Of a DNA stretch of 27,244 nucleotides, positions 17,225 through 24,457 are shown one piece after another (position 1 is the stretch's first letter; every line of letters starts with the position of its first letter). This stretch comes from CALAGJ01 sp964293305 (GTDB lineage Bacteria > Bacteroidota > Bacteroidia > Chitinophagales > Chitinophagaceae). The position numbers were made by a program, and so were the translations under genes. The DNA is taken from positions 1 through 27,244 of the forward strand of contig CAXYYO010000044.1 in assembly GCA_964293305.1 (NCBI GenBank), given 5' to 3'. A model generated the notes under the pieces. That model did no database searches. It had not been told where the DNA came from and was given only the letters and a program-made list of their open reading frames with translations.

Positions 17225-20200
17225 CAAAGCTTTCGCTAATAATGATTTCCGGTTTAAATTCTTTTAAATTGAAAATGGGTTGTATGGTTTGCATACCATC
17301 GTCTTCCATTGCTTGCAATGGATATTTATTTAAAACCTTAATTACTTCTTCTAAAAGTATGGCAGGTTTTAATGGCGAAGCCTTTACAGCCTTTGCCAGT
17401 TTATTAATATCCCTTTGCAGGTTTTGAAACTTGCCTACTCTAATTGCAGCTTTTGCATTAAGCAATAATTCTTTTTCTTGTGGGTTAGCAATTTGAATAT
17501 TGGTTAAAGCATCTAAAAATGATAAGGCTCTTTTTTCATTAGGACCTTGTGTAGTATCAATTTTACGTTCTTTGCTTTTCTCTTCCTCCAACTTATTTGC
17601 AAATAACCCGATAGCGTTTTTTACCTGTGTATGGTGATGCTCATTAAGCGGTATTGCGGTTTCTGTAACCTTTGCGTAATACTCTTTTTCTGCTTGCAGA
17701 AAAGTAAGTTCGTCAATATCTCCACTTTCTTTAACCAATAAAAAAGCATCTCTTTTTTCGTTGCGAATAAAAGTAATGGTAGCACCTTTCAATACTGGGC
17801 TTTTTCTGCCCACCCTTGCTCTGGTAGGCATATTTTTTATTTGCTTGAACAAGTCGGGATTATCTCTTTTAAATTTACGAAGCTCTAAAAGGATTCTTAG
17901 TTTTTCGTCTTTCTCTTCGTTTACTGTTTTATCAAACAAACCAAAACTTTCTGTAACCTCATCTTGGCTATATATTTGGCTATCCTCACCCATAGCACTG
18001 TGAAAGGCTTGTAATTTCATTATGGCTTTTTTCTCCAGTTCTATATCGCTGTTTACTTTAGCAGTAGGGAAAAAATTAAAGATGTGAATATTACTTGCCT
18101 TTGAACCTATGCGATTTACCCTACCAATTCTTTGCATTAATTTGGTACTATTCCAAGGGGTATCATAGTTTACAATGATGTTGGCACGGTGCATATTTAC
18201 ACCCTCTGCCAATACTTCTGTACTGATAACCATATTGTAATCATCCTTTTGCTCCGTTAAAGGAATGTTGGCATCGAAGTTGGCTTTTACAAAAGGAAAT
18301 TTGTCTTTACGGTTTTTACTATCTACTACTAATATTTTATCGAAGTTGGCTTTCTTTAATTCCTCATATAGGTATGTTGTTGTTTCCTTTGATTCTGAAA
18401 ACACTACTAGTTTTTCCTCTTTGTTAATCGTTTTATCGAATAGCTTTTTAGCTAAATACTCTTTGAAAATATCCAGTTTAGGGTCTTGCGTAATGTTTGA
18501 CCATTCACTCACTAATTCATCTAATAAAACTTTGTCATTTTTTAAACCTGTAATAAAGCCAGGTTCAAAATCATCTGCATTACAAATTTCAATAGTTGGA
18601 TCAGTATCTGCTAAATCGGTAAGCAATGCAATTAACTCTTCCTCTCTACCTTCATTGATATAATCATTAACACCTAAATTAGGAGCAATGTAAATTCTAT
18701 CATTTTCAAACATCTGCACCATTGCATTGGTAGCAGATGAAAACCGATTTAAAGATTGTTTAAAGGCATAAAAACTACTGTCGATACGTTTTACCAACAT
18801 TGTTTTCATAATGAAAGCCAACTGGGTAGAAATCATATCTGCCTTTTGATACTTTCCTTTTTTATGAGGTTTTAAATATTTGATGGCTTGGTAACGATTG
18901 TAGGTAAGTCCTTTGGTTGGATGGCTTAAATACAAAATGGTTTTATCGTACACCGCATCTAAATACTCATCTAACTGGTAGAATATTTTTTCAGGTTTAT
19001 TTACCGCAGGAAAAATAACGCCTTGCTCTTTTAAGTCTTTGGCGTATTCATCATTTTCGGAAAGGTCGGTTCTTGTTCTACGAACTGTAAGGGGTTCAAT
19101 AACTTTTACTCTTATCTTTTCATAAATGCCTTTAACACCAGCAGTAACTTTCTGAATGTCGGTTTCTGTTTTTAGCTTTTTATAGGCATCAATTTGTCCT
19201 CGAAAAAAGTGTTGCAAGTTGCCTACCTCTAATGAAGAGTTTTTGGCATCTTGAAATAAGTAAACAAGGTTTGCAATATCTTCCGGCTTATTGTTTAACG
19301 GAGTAGCAGAAATAAGCATTACCCTTTTTTGCTCGTAGGTATCGTTGGTTAGTTTCTTACGGGTTGGCGACTTACATATATTTTGTAAATGGAAATACAT
19401 CTCTGCACTATCACTTCTGAATTTATGAGCTTCATCCACAATTATTAAATCGTAATCGTGGTGCTTGTTTATTTTATGCAAACTACCTGATGTAACTATT
19501 TTATAATTGTGCAAGCCGAATTTTGAGAGTGTATCTTCCCAATTCTCCTTTATTGCAGGTGGACAAATAATAAGCGTTTTTGATAGGTATGATGGAAACC
19601 CATTTGTATAAAAAAACTTCTTAGCAATAAGCGTAGCTACTATTGTTTTACCCAACCCAACAACATCAGATAAAAAGAAGCCGTGGTGTTTCATCATTTT
19701 ATTGAACCCATCGGCAACTGCATCTACTTGATAAGATAATTTTTTAAACCCGTGTGGTAAATCTTGAATAGAATTTGGGTCAAAATCAATGCTCCTTCCA
19801 AAGTATTCAATAAGAAACTTCATATACACTTCAAAAGGTGTAAACTCATCATTGAGGTACGTTTCCTTTTTTAATTTATCTACAAACTCTTTTCCTATTT
19901 CAATACTTTCATTCCATAGTTTATTGAATGTTTCGGTTGCAAAATCAATATCTGTATTATCCCTTAACTCTACGTTAAATTCAAAATTTCTTTCTAAACC
20001 ATTATCAGTTAAATTACTTGAACCAGTAATTACAGAACCATATCCGTGGTTGTGCTTTTCCTCTTCTCGGAATATGTAGATTTTGGCGTGTAGGTTTTGT
20101 TTTGGATGAACTTTTATTTTAATTTTTTCAGTAACTAAATCTTGTATCAGTTGCAACATTCCTTCCTCAACTTCTTTATCATATTCAGCTTCTTGAATAT

Positions 20201-20483
20201 TCTTTTTTACTTCTTCAAAAAAATCATCTCTACTTTTTGCTGGGTCTTCTATAAATAGTAAGCCTCTTTTATTTGCTTCGTAAATCAGGTTATCAATGTT
20301 GATACCAACCAATATTCTTATTTCTGCTGCTTTCTCTACAAATGGTCTAATACGGAAGTAGCCAGATGCTCTAAAATACCCTACCAAAGCATCGAAGAAA
20401 TGAATATTACGGTGCTTGAATATTCCTTCAATTTTGCTTAATAGCGTATTTTCGTTTTCGTTTGTAAAAAACTTTGTTGACAT
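17214..20483 (-). CDS. PLD-nuclease / SNF2-family helicase fusion protein
   Basis: A 1,089-residue defence-type ATPase. Residues 1-180 form a phospholipase-D-like domain with one HxK motif (His132, Lys134 in LHAKIYIF) and the partner GSSNLT (154-159). The helicase core follows: Walker A VVGLGKT (274-280), DEAH box IIVDEAH (347-353), motif III SATPLNN (392-398) and, in the second RecA domain, LMQRIGRVNRIGS (about 790-810). The C-terminal 250 residues are charged and helical. SNF2-type motors with PLD nucleases occur in restriction-like systems; this fusion differs from DISARM, in which drmC (PLD) and drmD (SNF2) are separate. The start ATG overlaps the XRE stop as TAATG, so the two are coupled. 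It probably translocates on or cleaves unmodified invading DNA. Confidence 0.9.
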   Translation of the reverse strand: MSTKFFTNENENTLLSKIEGIFKHRNIHFFDALVGYFRASGYFRIRPFVEKAAEIRILVGINIDNLIYEANKRGLLFIEDPAKSRDDFFEEVKKNIQEAEYDKEVEEGMLQLIQDLVTEKIKIKVHPKQNLHAKIYIFREEEKHNHGYGSVITGSSNLTDNGLERNFEFNVELRDNTDIDFATETFNKLWNESIEIGKEFVDKLKKETYLNDEFTPFEVYMKFLIEYFGRSIDFDPNSIQDLPHGFKKLSYQVDAVADGFNKMMKHHGFFLSDVVGLGKTIVATLIAKKFFYTNGFPSYLSKTLIICPPAIKENWEDTLSKFGLHNYKIVTSGSLHKINKHHDYDLIIVDEAHKFRSDSAEMYFHLQNICKSPTRKKLTNDTYEQKRVMLISATPLNNKPEDIANLVYLFQDAKNSSLEVGNLQHFFRGQIDAYKKLKTETDIQKVTAGVKGIYEKIRVKVIEPLTVRRTRTDLSENDEYAKDLKEQGVIFPAVNKPEKIFYQLDEYLDAVYDKTILYLSHPTKGLTYNRYQAIKYLKPHKKGKYQKADMISTQLAFIMKTMLVKRIDSSFYAFKQSLNRFSSATNAMVQMFENDRIYIAPNLGVNDYINEGREEELIALLTDLADTDPTIEICNADDFEPGFITGLKNDKVLLDELVSEWSNITQDPKLDIFKEYLAKKLFDKTINKEEKLVVFSESKETTTYLYEELKKANFDKILVVDSKNRKDKFPFVKANFDANIPLTEQKDDYNMVISTEVLAEGVNMHRANIIVNYDTPWNSTKLMQRIGRVNRIGSKASNIHIFNFFPTAKVNSDIELEKKAIMKLQAFHSAMGEDSQIYSQDEVTESFGLFDKTVNEEKDEKLRILLELRKFKRDNPDLFKQIKNMPTRARVGRKSPVLKGATITFIRNEKRDAFLLVKESGDIDELTFLQAEKEYYAKVTETAIPLNEHHHTQVKNAIGLFANKLEEEKSKERKIDTTQGPNEKRALSFLDALTNIQIANPQEKELLLNAKAAIRVGKFQNLQRDINKLAKAVKASPLKPAILLEEVIKVLNKYPLQAMEDDGMQTIQPIFNLKEFKPEIIISESFDNY

Positions 20484-20776
20484 TATTTCGATTTCTTTAT
20501 TTGCTTCGTTACTGATTTCAATGCTTCATCTGCCATTGGTTCGCCTTGAACCATATTATACACTTGGTCGGCAAGCCAAAGGGTTTGCAATTCTTCTACA
20601 TCAGCTTTGAGTATTTGGGCTAATAATGGGATTTGCTCTTTCTTTAATTGCCTGTCGCCACGCTCTACTTTGCTAATAATAGAAGTGTCCACATCCAACT
20701 GGGAAGCAAGCTGCCGCAGAAGCAAATTTTGCTTCGTTCTTAGTTCTCTAATACGTTCACCAAACTGTGTTGCCAT
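20483..20776 (-). CDS. XRE-family HTH regulator of the defence operon
   Basis: A 97-residue protein with an N-terminal lambda-repressor-like helix-turn-helix: FGERIRELRTKQNLLLRQLASQLDVDTSIISKVERGDRQL, residues 5-44. A short C-terminal helical tail ends in KKSK. It resembles controller proteins that pace expression of restriction systems. It is the first gene of the minus-strand operon and is coupled to the helicase by a TAATG stop/start overlap. A palindrome overlapping the operon's -7 box (20783-20803) is a likely binding site, which would make it autoregulatory. Repressor versus activator action cannot be decided from sequence. Confidence 0.9.
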   Translation of the reverse strand: MATQFGERIRELRTKQNLLLRQLASQLDVDTSIISKVERGDRQLKKEQIPLLAQILKADVEELQTLWLADQVYNMVQGEPMADEALKSVTKQIKKSK

Positions 20777-20782
20777 TATAAT

Positions 20783-20803
20783 AATATTGTCTTGACAAAT
20801 ATT
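20783..20803. promoter_or_regulatory. candidate XRE operator palindrome
   Basis: TTGTC-TT-GACAA (20787-20798) is a perfect five-base inverted repeat with a two-base centre. The arms extend outward as AATA (20783-20786) and TATT (20800-20803) if one extra A is allowed. It overlaps the -7 box and the expected transcription start of the XRE-headed operon, as expected for an autorepressor. Confidence 0.5.
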
Positions 20804-20826
20804 GGCTAAAATATGTGAAGTACAAA
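20796..20826 (-). promoter_or_regulatory. promoter of the defence operon
   Basis: On the minus strand TTTG (20823-20826) is followed by exactly 19 bases and then AATATTTG (20796-20803). This matches the Bacteroidota consensus TTTG-N19-TAnnTTTG except for one base. The ATG of the XRE gene lies about 20 bases downstream. Confidence 0.6.
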
Positions 20827-21243
20827 ATGAAGTCCAATAAAAATAGGTGGTATAAATAGTTTTAATCCAGAATATGTCAAAAAAGGTAGTATATATCCGC
20901 TACATATTTAGGAGTTCTTAAATTGGATTTTTTGAAAATTTCTAATTTCTTTTGGTTTAGAAATTGAATTGATTTTCATAAAGCTAAGAGGGGCATATTG
21001 TTCGTCTGCACAAAAGCAAATTTTTGGAAATAATCAAATTACTTTCCGATACAAATTGTTAAGCTAAAATGTAAAGCCCTATCAATAAAGGGTTTCAGAG
21101 GTTGCGTATTTATTTGGGCAACAACTGGGCAACAAAACCCACTAAAACAAGTGCAAGTACAGCACAAAGAAAAGAAAAAATGTTGTTTGGTGTAGAGTGT
21201 GTTTGTCCTTATCATAAGCAATAAGCGAAGATAAGTTTTTACA
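20827..21243. other. noncoding stretch between the defence operon and the accessory region
   Basis: No credible gene. AAAGCCCT (21073-21080) and AGGGTTT (21089-21095) form a short hairpin, followed by GGGCAACAACTGGGCAACAAAAC with an internal GGGCAACAA duplication (21116-21124 and 21127-21135 approximately). Hairpins of this AAAGCCC type can mark recombination sites in Bacteroidota, but no integrase is present and I do not call an att site. Confidence 0.35.
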
Positions 21244-21432
21244 CTATCTTAATTGACTAACAACTGCTTCCAATTGTAAGCCCATATACTGGCAGAACTC
21301 TTCAACGGTAACAACTTGGTGTTGCTGCTTGTTGAAGTACTCTTTAATCCTCTTAATAAGGTATCTACCATATCTGTCGCTTTTGCCTGTGATTATCTGA
21401 ATGTCTTTCGGATAAATACACAGTCTATTCAT
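21244..21432 (-). CDS. small conserved Bacteroidota protein
   Basis: A 62-residue protein. The IYPKDIQIITGKSDRYGRYLIKRIKEYF block (residues 6-33), then HQVVTVEEFCQYMGLQLEAV, is a pattern I recall from many small Bacteroidota hypothetical proteins. The helical layout with a basic first half could be a compact nucleic-acid-binding fold, but no named domain is recognised. A strong -7 box (TATCTTTG, minus strand, 21488-21495) with a TTTT element 19 bases further upstream supports expression. It stands alone between the defence operon and the divergent thermonuclease. Confidence 0.65.
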   Translation of the reverse strand: MNRLCIYPKDIQIITGKSDRYGRYLIKRIKEYFNKQQHQVVTVEEFCQYMGLQLEAVVSQLR

Positions 21433-21487
21433 TTAACTAATACTCTTTTTATACTCTATCCATACATCAGGTATAAAGTAAACATTG

Positions 21488-21518
21488 CAAAGATAATATG
21501 TTTTTGTGAGTGGTAAAA
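21488..21518 (-). promoter_or_regulatory. promoter of the 62-residue gene
   Basis: Minus strand TTTT (21515-21518), 19 bases, TATCTTTG (21488-21495). The -7 box is a perfect TAnnTTTG; the -33 box differs from TTTG by one base. The start codon is about 55 bases downstream. Confidence 0.5.
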
Positions 21519-21568
21519 GTGTGTTTGTTGGAATAATGTGGCAATAACGGAAATGTCGGAAGTGGTTA

Positions 21569-21600
21569 TTTGTGGAGCCTTATAAAGCGTTATAGTTTTG
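21569..21600 (+). promoter_or_regulatory. promoter of the thermonuclease gene
   Basis: TTTG (21569-21572), 20 bases, TAGTTTTG (21593-21600): the best Bacteroidota promoter match in the window. Transcription should begin a few bases before the ATG at 21608, giving an almost leaderless message. Confidence 0.65.
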
Positions 21601-21607
21601 TATCGTG

Positions 21608-22120
21608 ATGAAGAAAATAATTGTATCGGTTTTGTTTTTAATGGCTTTTACAGCCGCTTTTTCGCAAGAAGAAGCAAGGGTTATGAAAGTTAAGGATGGC
21701 GATACTTACGTTCTTAAAACGACTGCAAAGGAGCATACAATAAGGTTATTAAATGTTGATGCTCCCGAACTAAATCAACACTGGGGTTTTAACTCTTGGC
21801 TCAATGTAAAAGCCTTGATACTTGGCAAAGTGGTAAGGTTTGAAGTATTGAAAACTGATGTGTACGGTAGAGAATTGGCAATGGTATATATGGATGGGCA
21901 AAGATTGGATGAAATACTTATTGCAAATGGTTGGGCTTGGCACTACATCAATTTTGATACTGATGCAAGGCTTGAAGATTTGATGCTGAAAGCATCAAGC
22001 GAAAGAAAAGGACTTTGGGAATGTGGGGCTGAAAAAGTTTGTCCGCCCTGGCTATTCAGAAAGTATAATGCAAAAAATAGATACAGGTTTTGTAAAGGCT
22101 GTATCGCAACAAAAAAGTAA
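21608..22120 (+). CDS. secreted thermonuclease (SNase) family protein
   Basis: A calcium-dependent nuclease of the staphylococcal nuclease fold. A signal peptide (MKKIIVSVLFLMAFTAAFSQ) directs export. The SNase core keeps all key residues: VKDGDTYVL, IRLLNVDAPEL (Arg, Asp and Glu equivalent to R35, D40 and E43) and DVYGREL (Arg equivalent to R87). The C-terminus has four cysteines (ECGAEKVC, then FCKGC) that could form disulfides or a metal site. I choose ATG 21608 rather than the in-frame GTG just before it because the signal peptide begins there and the promoter ends at 21600. The 249-residue gene follows after 27 bases. It may degrade extracellular DNA. Confidence 0.9.
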   Translation: MKKIIVSVLFLMAFTAAFSQEEARVMKVKDGDTYVLKTTAKEHTIRLLNVDAPELNQHWGFNSWLNVKALILGKVVRFEVLKTDVYGRELAMVYMDGQRLDEILIANGWAWHYINFDTDARLEDLMLKASSERKGLWECGAEKVCPPWLFRKYNAKNRYRFCKGCIATKK

Positions 22121-22147
22121 TTACTAACAATTTAAATAAATAACAAA

Positions 22148-22897
22148 ATGGCAAGATTAAAAGGCTTACTAAAAATAGAAGGTACATTGGATAACCTTAC
22201 CTTCTACAAAACACAGGATGGACATCTTGTGAAAACAAAAAGTGGTGTATCTGGTGACAGAATAGCCAATGATCCAAACTTTCAGCGTACCCGTGAAAAC
22301 GGTAGCGAATTTGGAAGCTCTGCAAGTGCTGGAAAATTACTCCGCAATGCTGTTCGTAATTTGATGATGAACGCAAGTGGCAACCGTGTTACCAGTCGTT
22401 TAACGCAAATAATGACACAGATTAAAAACTACGATGCCACTTCTCCAAGAGGTGAAAGGAATGTAGGTATCGGAATTGCGGACCCGATGGCACAAGCCTT
22501 ATTGAAAGGCTTTGATTTCAATGATAGTGCAACTTTGGGTAGTGTTGTATTTGCTCCGTTCACTGTAAACACTGGTACTGGAGATATTGCTTTTCCTGCA
22601 TTCACTCCTATCAATGATATTTACTACCCTACTGGTGCAACTCACGTTAGTTTTAAATCTGCGTTTGCTGATGTGGATTTCGTAAACAACGTAAGTGCAA
22701 TTGAATACAGCCCTGTGCAAAATTTGCCAATTGATGGTACAAACACTCCTATCAATTTACTTCCTGCCGGTGTTCCAGCAGGTGCAGGTACAAAACTTTA
22801 TTTCTTGACAATAGAGTTTTTCCAAGAGGTAAACGGTATTCAATACCCGTTAAAAAATGGTGCTTACAACGTGTTAAACATTGTTGAATTAGCCTAA
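22148..22897 (+). CDS. conserved protein of unknown function
   Basis: I do not recognise a named domain. The N-terminus (ARLKGLLKIEGTLDNLTFYKTQDGHLVKTKSGVSGDRIANDPNFQRTREN) is a conserved opening seen in a group of Bacteroidota hypothetical proteins. The middle is helical and basic (LLRNAVRNLMMNASGNRVTSRLTQIMTQI), and the C-terminal half is beta-rich with many Asn, Thr and Pro residues. There is no signal peptide or membrane segment. It follows the thermonuclease by 27 bases and is probably cotranscribed. A good terminator sits just after its stop. A structural or particle-forming role is possible but is only a guess. Confidence 0.7.
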   Translation: MARLKGLLKIEGTLDNLTFYKTQDGHLVKTKSGVSGDRIANDPNFQRTRENGSEFGSSASAGKLLRNAVRNLMMNASGNRVTSRLTQIMTQIKNYDATSPRGERNVGIGIADPMAQALLKGFDFNDSATLGSVVFAPFTVNTGTGDIAFPAFTPINDIYYPTGATHVSFKSAFADVDFVNNVSAIEYSPVQNLPIDGTNTPINLLPAGVPAGAGTKLYFLTIEFFQEVNGIQYPLKNGAYNVLNIVELA

Positions 22898-22923
22898 TAG
22901 CTTTCTTTCTTATCGGTTAAATA

Positions 22924-22957
22924 GAAGCCCTGCCCTTGTGGTGGGGCTTCTTGTTTT
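22924..22957 (+). terminator. intrinsic terminator after the 249-residue gene
   Basis: GAAGCCC (22924-22930) pairs with GGGCTTC (22944-22950). The inner TGCC/GGTG pairs extend the stem with wobble pairs, and TTGTTTT follows. It lies 27 bases after the stop codon at 22897. Confidence 0.8.
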
Positions 22958-23232
22958 AAAGCAATAGCAAAGCCCTAAAAGGGCAATGCTGAAAGCTCAC
23001 GAACACCTGATGGATAGCACCAAACGAAACAACCACAAGGAAGCTGATAAACCTTGATGCCAAAAACTGGCTGATGGGCTAACCGAGACCTGCGGATGTA
23101 ACGCTGATAAGCAAAAGGTGAAAGCTGCAAGTGCTGATGTAGAACCTGCGGAGTAAAAGGACAAATGCCTAACTGGCTGCCTGCTGAAATACGTGGATGA
23201 TTTTGCATAATGAAATAATTTATATGCTTCTC
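22958..23232. other. noncoding stretch with spaced CTGAT words
   Basis: No gene is accepted. CTGAT recurs at about 23008, 23044, 23071, 23104 and 23134, embedded in AGCTGATAA or GGCTGATGG contexts. ACCTGCGGA occurs twice (about 23089 and 23145). It looks like a decayed imperfect tandem repeat; its role is unknown. Confidence 0.35.
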
Positions 23233-23358
23233 ACAGCAAGGGGGTTAAAAAAACCAAAAGGAAACGGAATAAATGATAGCCTTGTGCGTTGGCTTTGTGT
23301 TTATGCCGTAGTCTTTTGGTTTTTTTAGTGTTGGCTTTGTGCGTCTGCCCCCCTTGCT
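23233..23358. repeat. structured inverted-repeat element, copy 1 (candidate ncRNA)
   Basis: Nested arms are present. The outer stem is AGCAAGGGGG (23233-23242) with CCCCCTTGCT (23349-23358). The inner stem is AAAAAACCAAAAG plus CGGAATAA (23246-23270) with TTATGCCG plus CTTTTGGTTTTTT (23301-23325). A conserved internal loop, GAAA against TAGT, interrupts the inner stem. A smaller AGCC/GGCT stem caps it. Between the 3' arms lies a GGCTTTGTG word also found, nearly unchanged, in copy 2. Confidence 0.6.
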
Positions 23359-23421
23359 ATTTTTGCATATAAATTTTTTATGGTGCAAAAGCATTTCCCC
23401 AGGTTATGGCAGCCAATACGG

Positions 23422-23844
23422 CTACCTTTTAAAGTGCCTGTACATCATTGCTTTTTTTACATCGGCTAAGAGTGCCAATGTTTCGTACATCTGTTTTTCT
23501 TTTCGTTCTATCAGCTTTACTTTATGGACATCCTGCACAAAGGCGTATTTATCTTTGCTGACTGCTTCGGCTTGTGCCTTAATGGTGCTTTTAAAATCAC
23601 TGATGCGGATAAATGGAATAACTGAACCAGTAAGGAACTGATGAAAATGCTTTGCTTTCCACAAGCCGAAAGAAAGGGTTTTGTAAAAATCCATATCATC
23701 TGAATTTTTGCAGGAAATTACAAAGCAATTGGGGCAAGGCTTTTCAAGTGGTTTGCCACTATTTAAACCTTTGCATAAAATGTAAACATCAAAATCGCTT
23801 GTTTGATTTTTTGGATTGAATGTGTGAATTTTTGGACTGTGCAT
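23422..23844 (-). CDS. DUF6943 family protein
   Basis: A 140-residue protein of a family I associate with Bacteroidota accessory and mobile regions. Recognisable segments are the N-terminal FNPKNQTSDFDVYILCKGLNSGKPLEKPCPNCFVI, then FYKTLSFGLWKAKHFHQFLTGSVIPFI, and a basic C-terminus (LALLADVKKAMMYRHFKR). The CPNC pair could bind metal. I place the start at ATG 23844; a longer reading from a TTG at 23931 would add a basic, low-complexity leader not typical of the family. It is flanked on both sides by copies of a structured inverted-repeat element. Function is unknown. Confidence 0.75.
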   Translation of the reverse strand: MHSPKIHTFNPKNQTSDFDVYILCKGLNSGKPLEKPCPNCFVISCKNSDDMDFYKTLSFGLWKAKHFHQFLTGSVIPFIRISDFKSTIKAQAEAVSKDKYAFVQDVHKVKLIERKEKQMYETLALLADVKKAMMYRHFKR

Positions 23845-23963
23845 AATACTTGCTTTAAAGTTTGTATCTGCTTTTGCCCTTGCCTGTGCTGTGCTTCGCT
23901 TACGCTCCGCAACACATATATAATTTGACAAAGAAAAAAAACAGAAAAAAAAAAGAAAGCATT

Positions 23964-24116
23964 CTGATAGGTGGCGGGGCTAAAAAACCAAAAGGAAACG
24001 GAATAAGTCCCGAAGGGTGAAAGGCAAATACCAATAAAAAATAAAAGATTATTTGCCTTTCATTATGCCGTAGTCTTTTGGTTTTTTTATCAGCGTGGGC
24101 TTGTGTGAGCCACCTA
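23964..24116. repeat. structured inverted-repeat element, copy 2 (candidate ncRNA)
   Basis: The outer stem is TAGGTGGC (23968-23975) with GCCACCTA (24109-24116). The inner stem is AAAAAACCAAAAG plus CGGAATAA (23982-24006) with TTATGCCG plus CTTTTGGTTTTTT (24063-24087), identical to copy 1 including its GAAA/TAGT internal loop. The tip is a different, strong hairpin: GAAAGGCAAATA (24019-24030) with TATTTGCCTTTC (24050-24061). Outer and tip stems differ from copy 1 in sequence but still pair. Confidence 0.6.
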
Positions 24117-24379
24117 ATTTTGCTGCACTTTTTATTTTTATTTTTTTATCCTCTTTTCAAAACTGTATTTAGGATTTCAATAAAAATTCCACTGATAAAA
24201 ACCGAATGGCTTAAATCAAAAACACTATTCAAAAAACGAAATGTCTTTAGGGCGTTGGATTGGGGCTATATGTCGCAGAAAAAATAAAGCATACCATACT
24301 TTAGTAGCGTAGGGAAAAAGCAAGTGTATGACTGAATGGAATGTTGCAAAAAGTGCGGAGGTGCTTGGAGTGGCTTGTA

Positions 24380-24457
24380 GCTTTTGCTTGTGTGTGATAG
24401 CGTTTTTTGTAAATTATTTCAACACAAAAAACATTGTAGCGTAGGCAAAGCAAAAGC
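24380..24457. repeat. long two-part inverted repeat
   Basis: GCTTTTGCTT (24380-24389) pairs with AAGCAAAAGC (24448-24457), and inside it GTTTTTTGT (24402-24410) pairs with ACAAAAAAC (24424-24432) around a 13-base loop. Both stems are perfect. It has no T-run suited to a standard terminator. Confidence 0.6.

Noticed and set aside
12117..20776. Assignment as DISARM or BREX
   Set aside because: drmA/drmB, pglZ and brxC-type genes are absent; only methylase, PLD and SNF2 parts are shared in a loose sense with DISARM.
21039..21221. 60-codon minus-strand ORF (cysteine-rich)
   Set aside because: Low-complexity, no promoter or family resemblance, and it covers the hairpin and GGGCAACAA duplication.
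22975..23208. 77-codon minus-strand ORF antisense to the CTGAT words
   Set aside because: Composition is atypical (rich in Pro, His, Gln, Cys), no homology recognised, and it reads through the repeated words.
23845..23931. N-terminal extension of the DUF6943 gene from a TTG
   Set aside because: The extra residues are basic low complexity and the family-like sequence begins just after ATG 23844.
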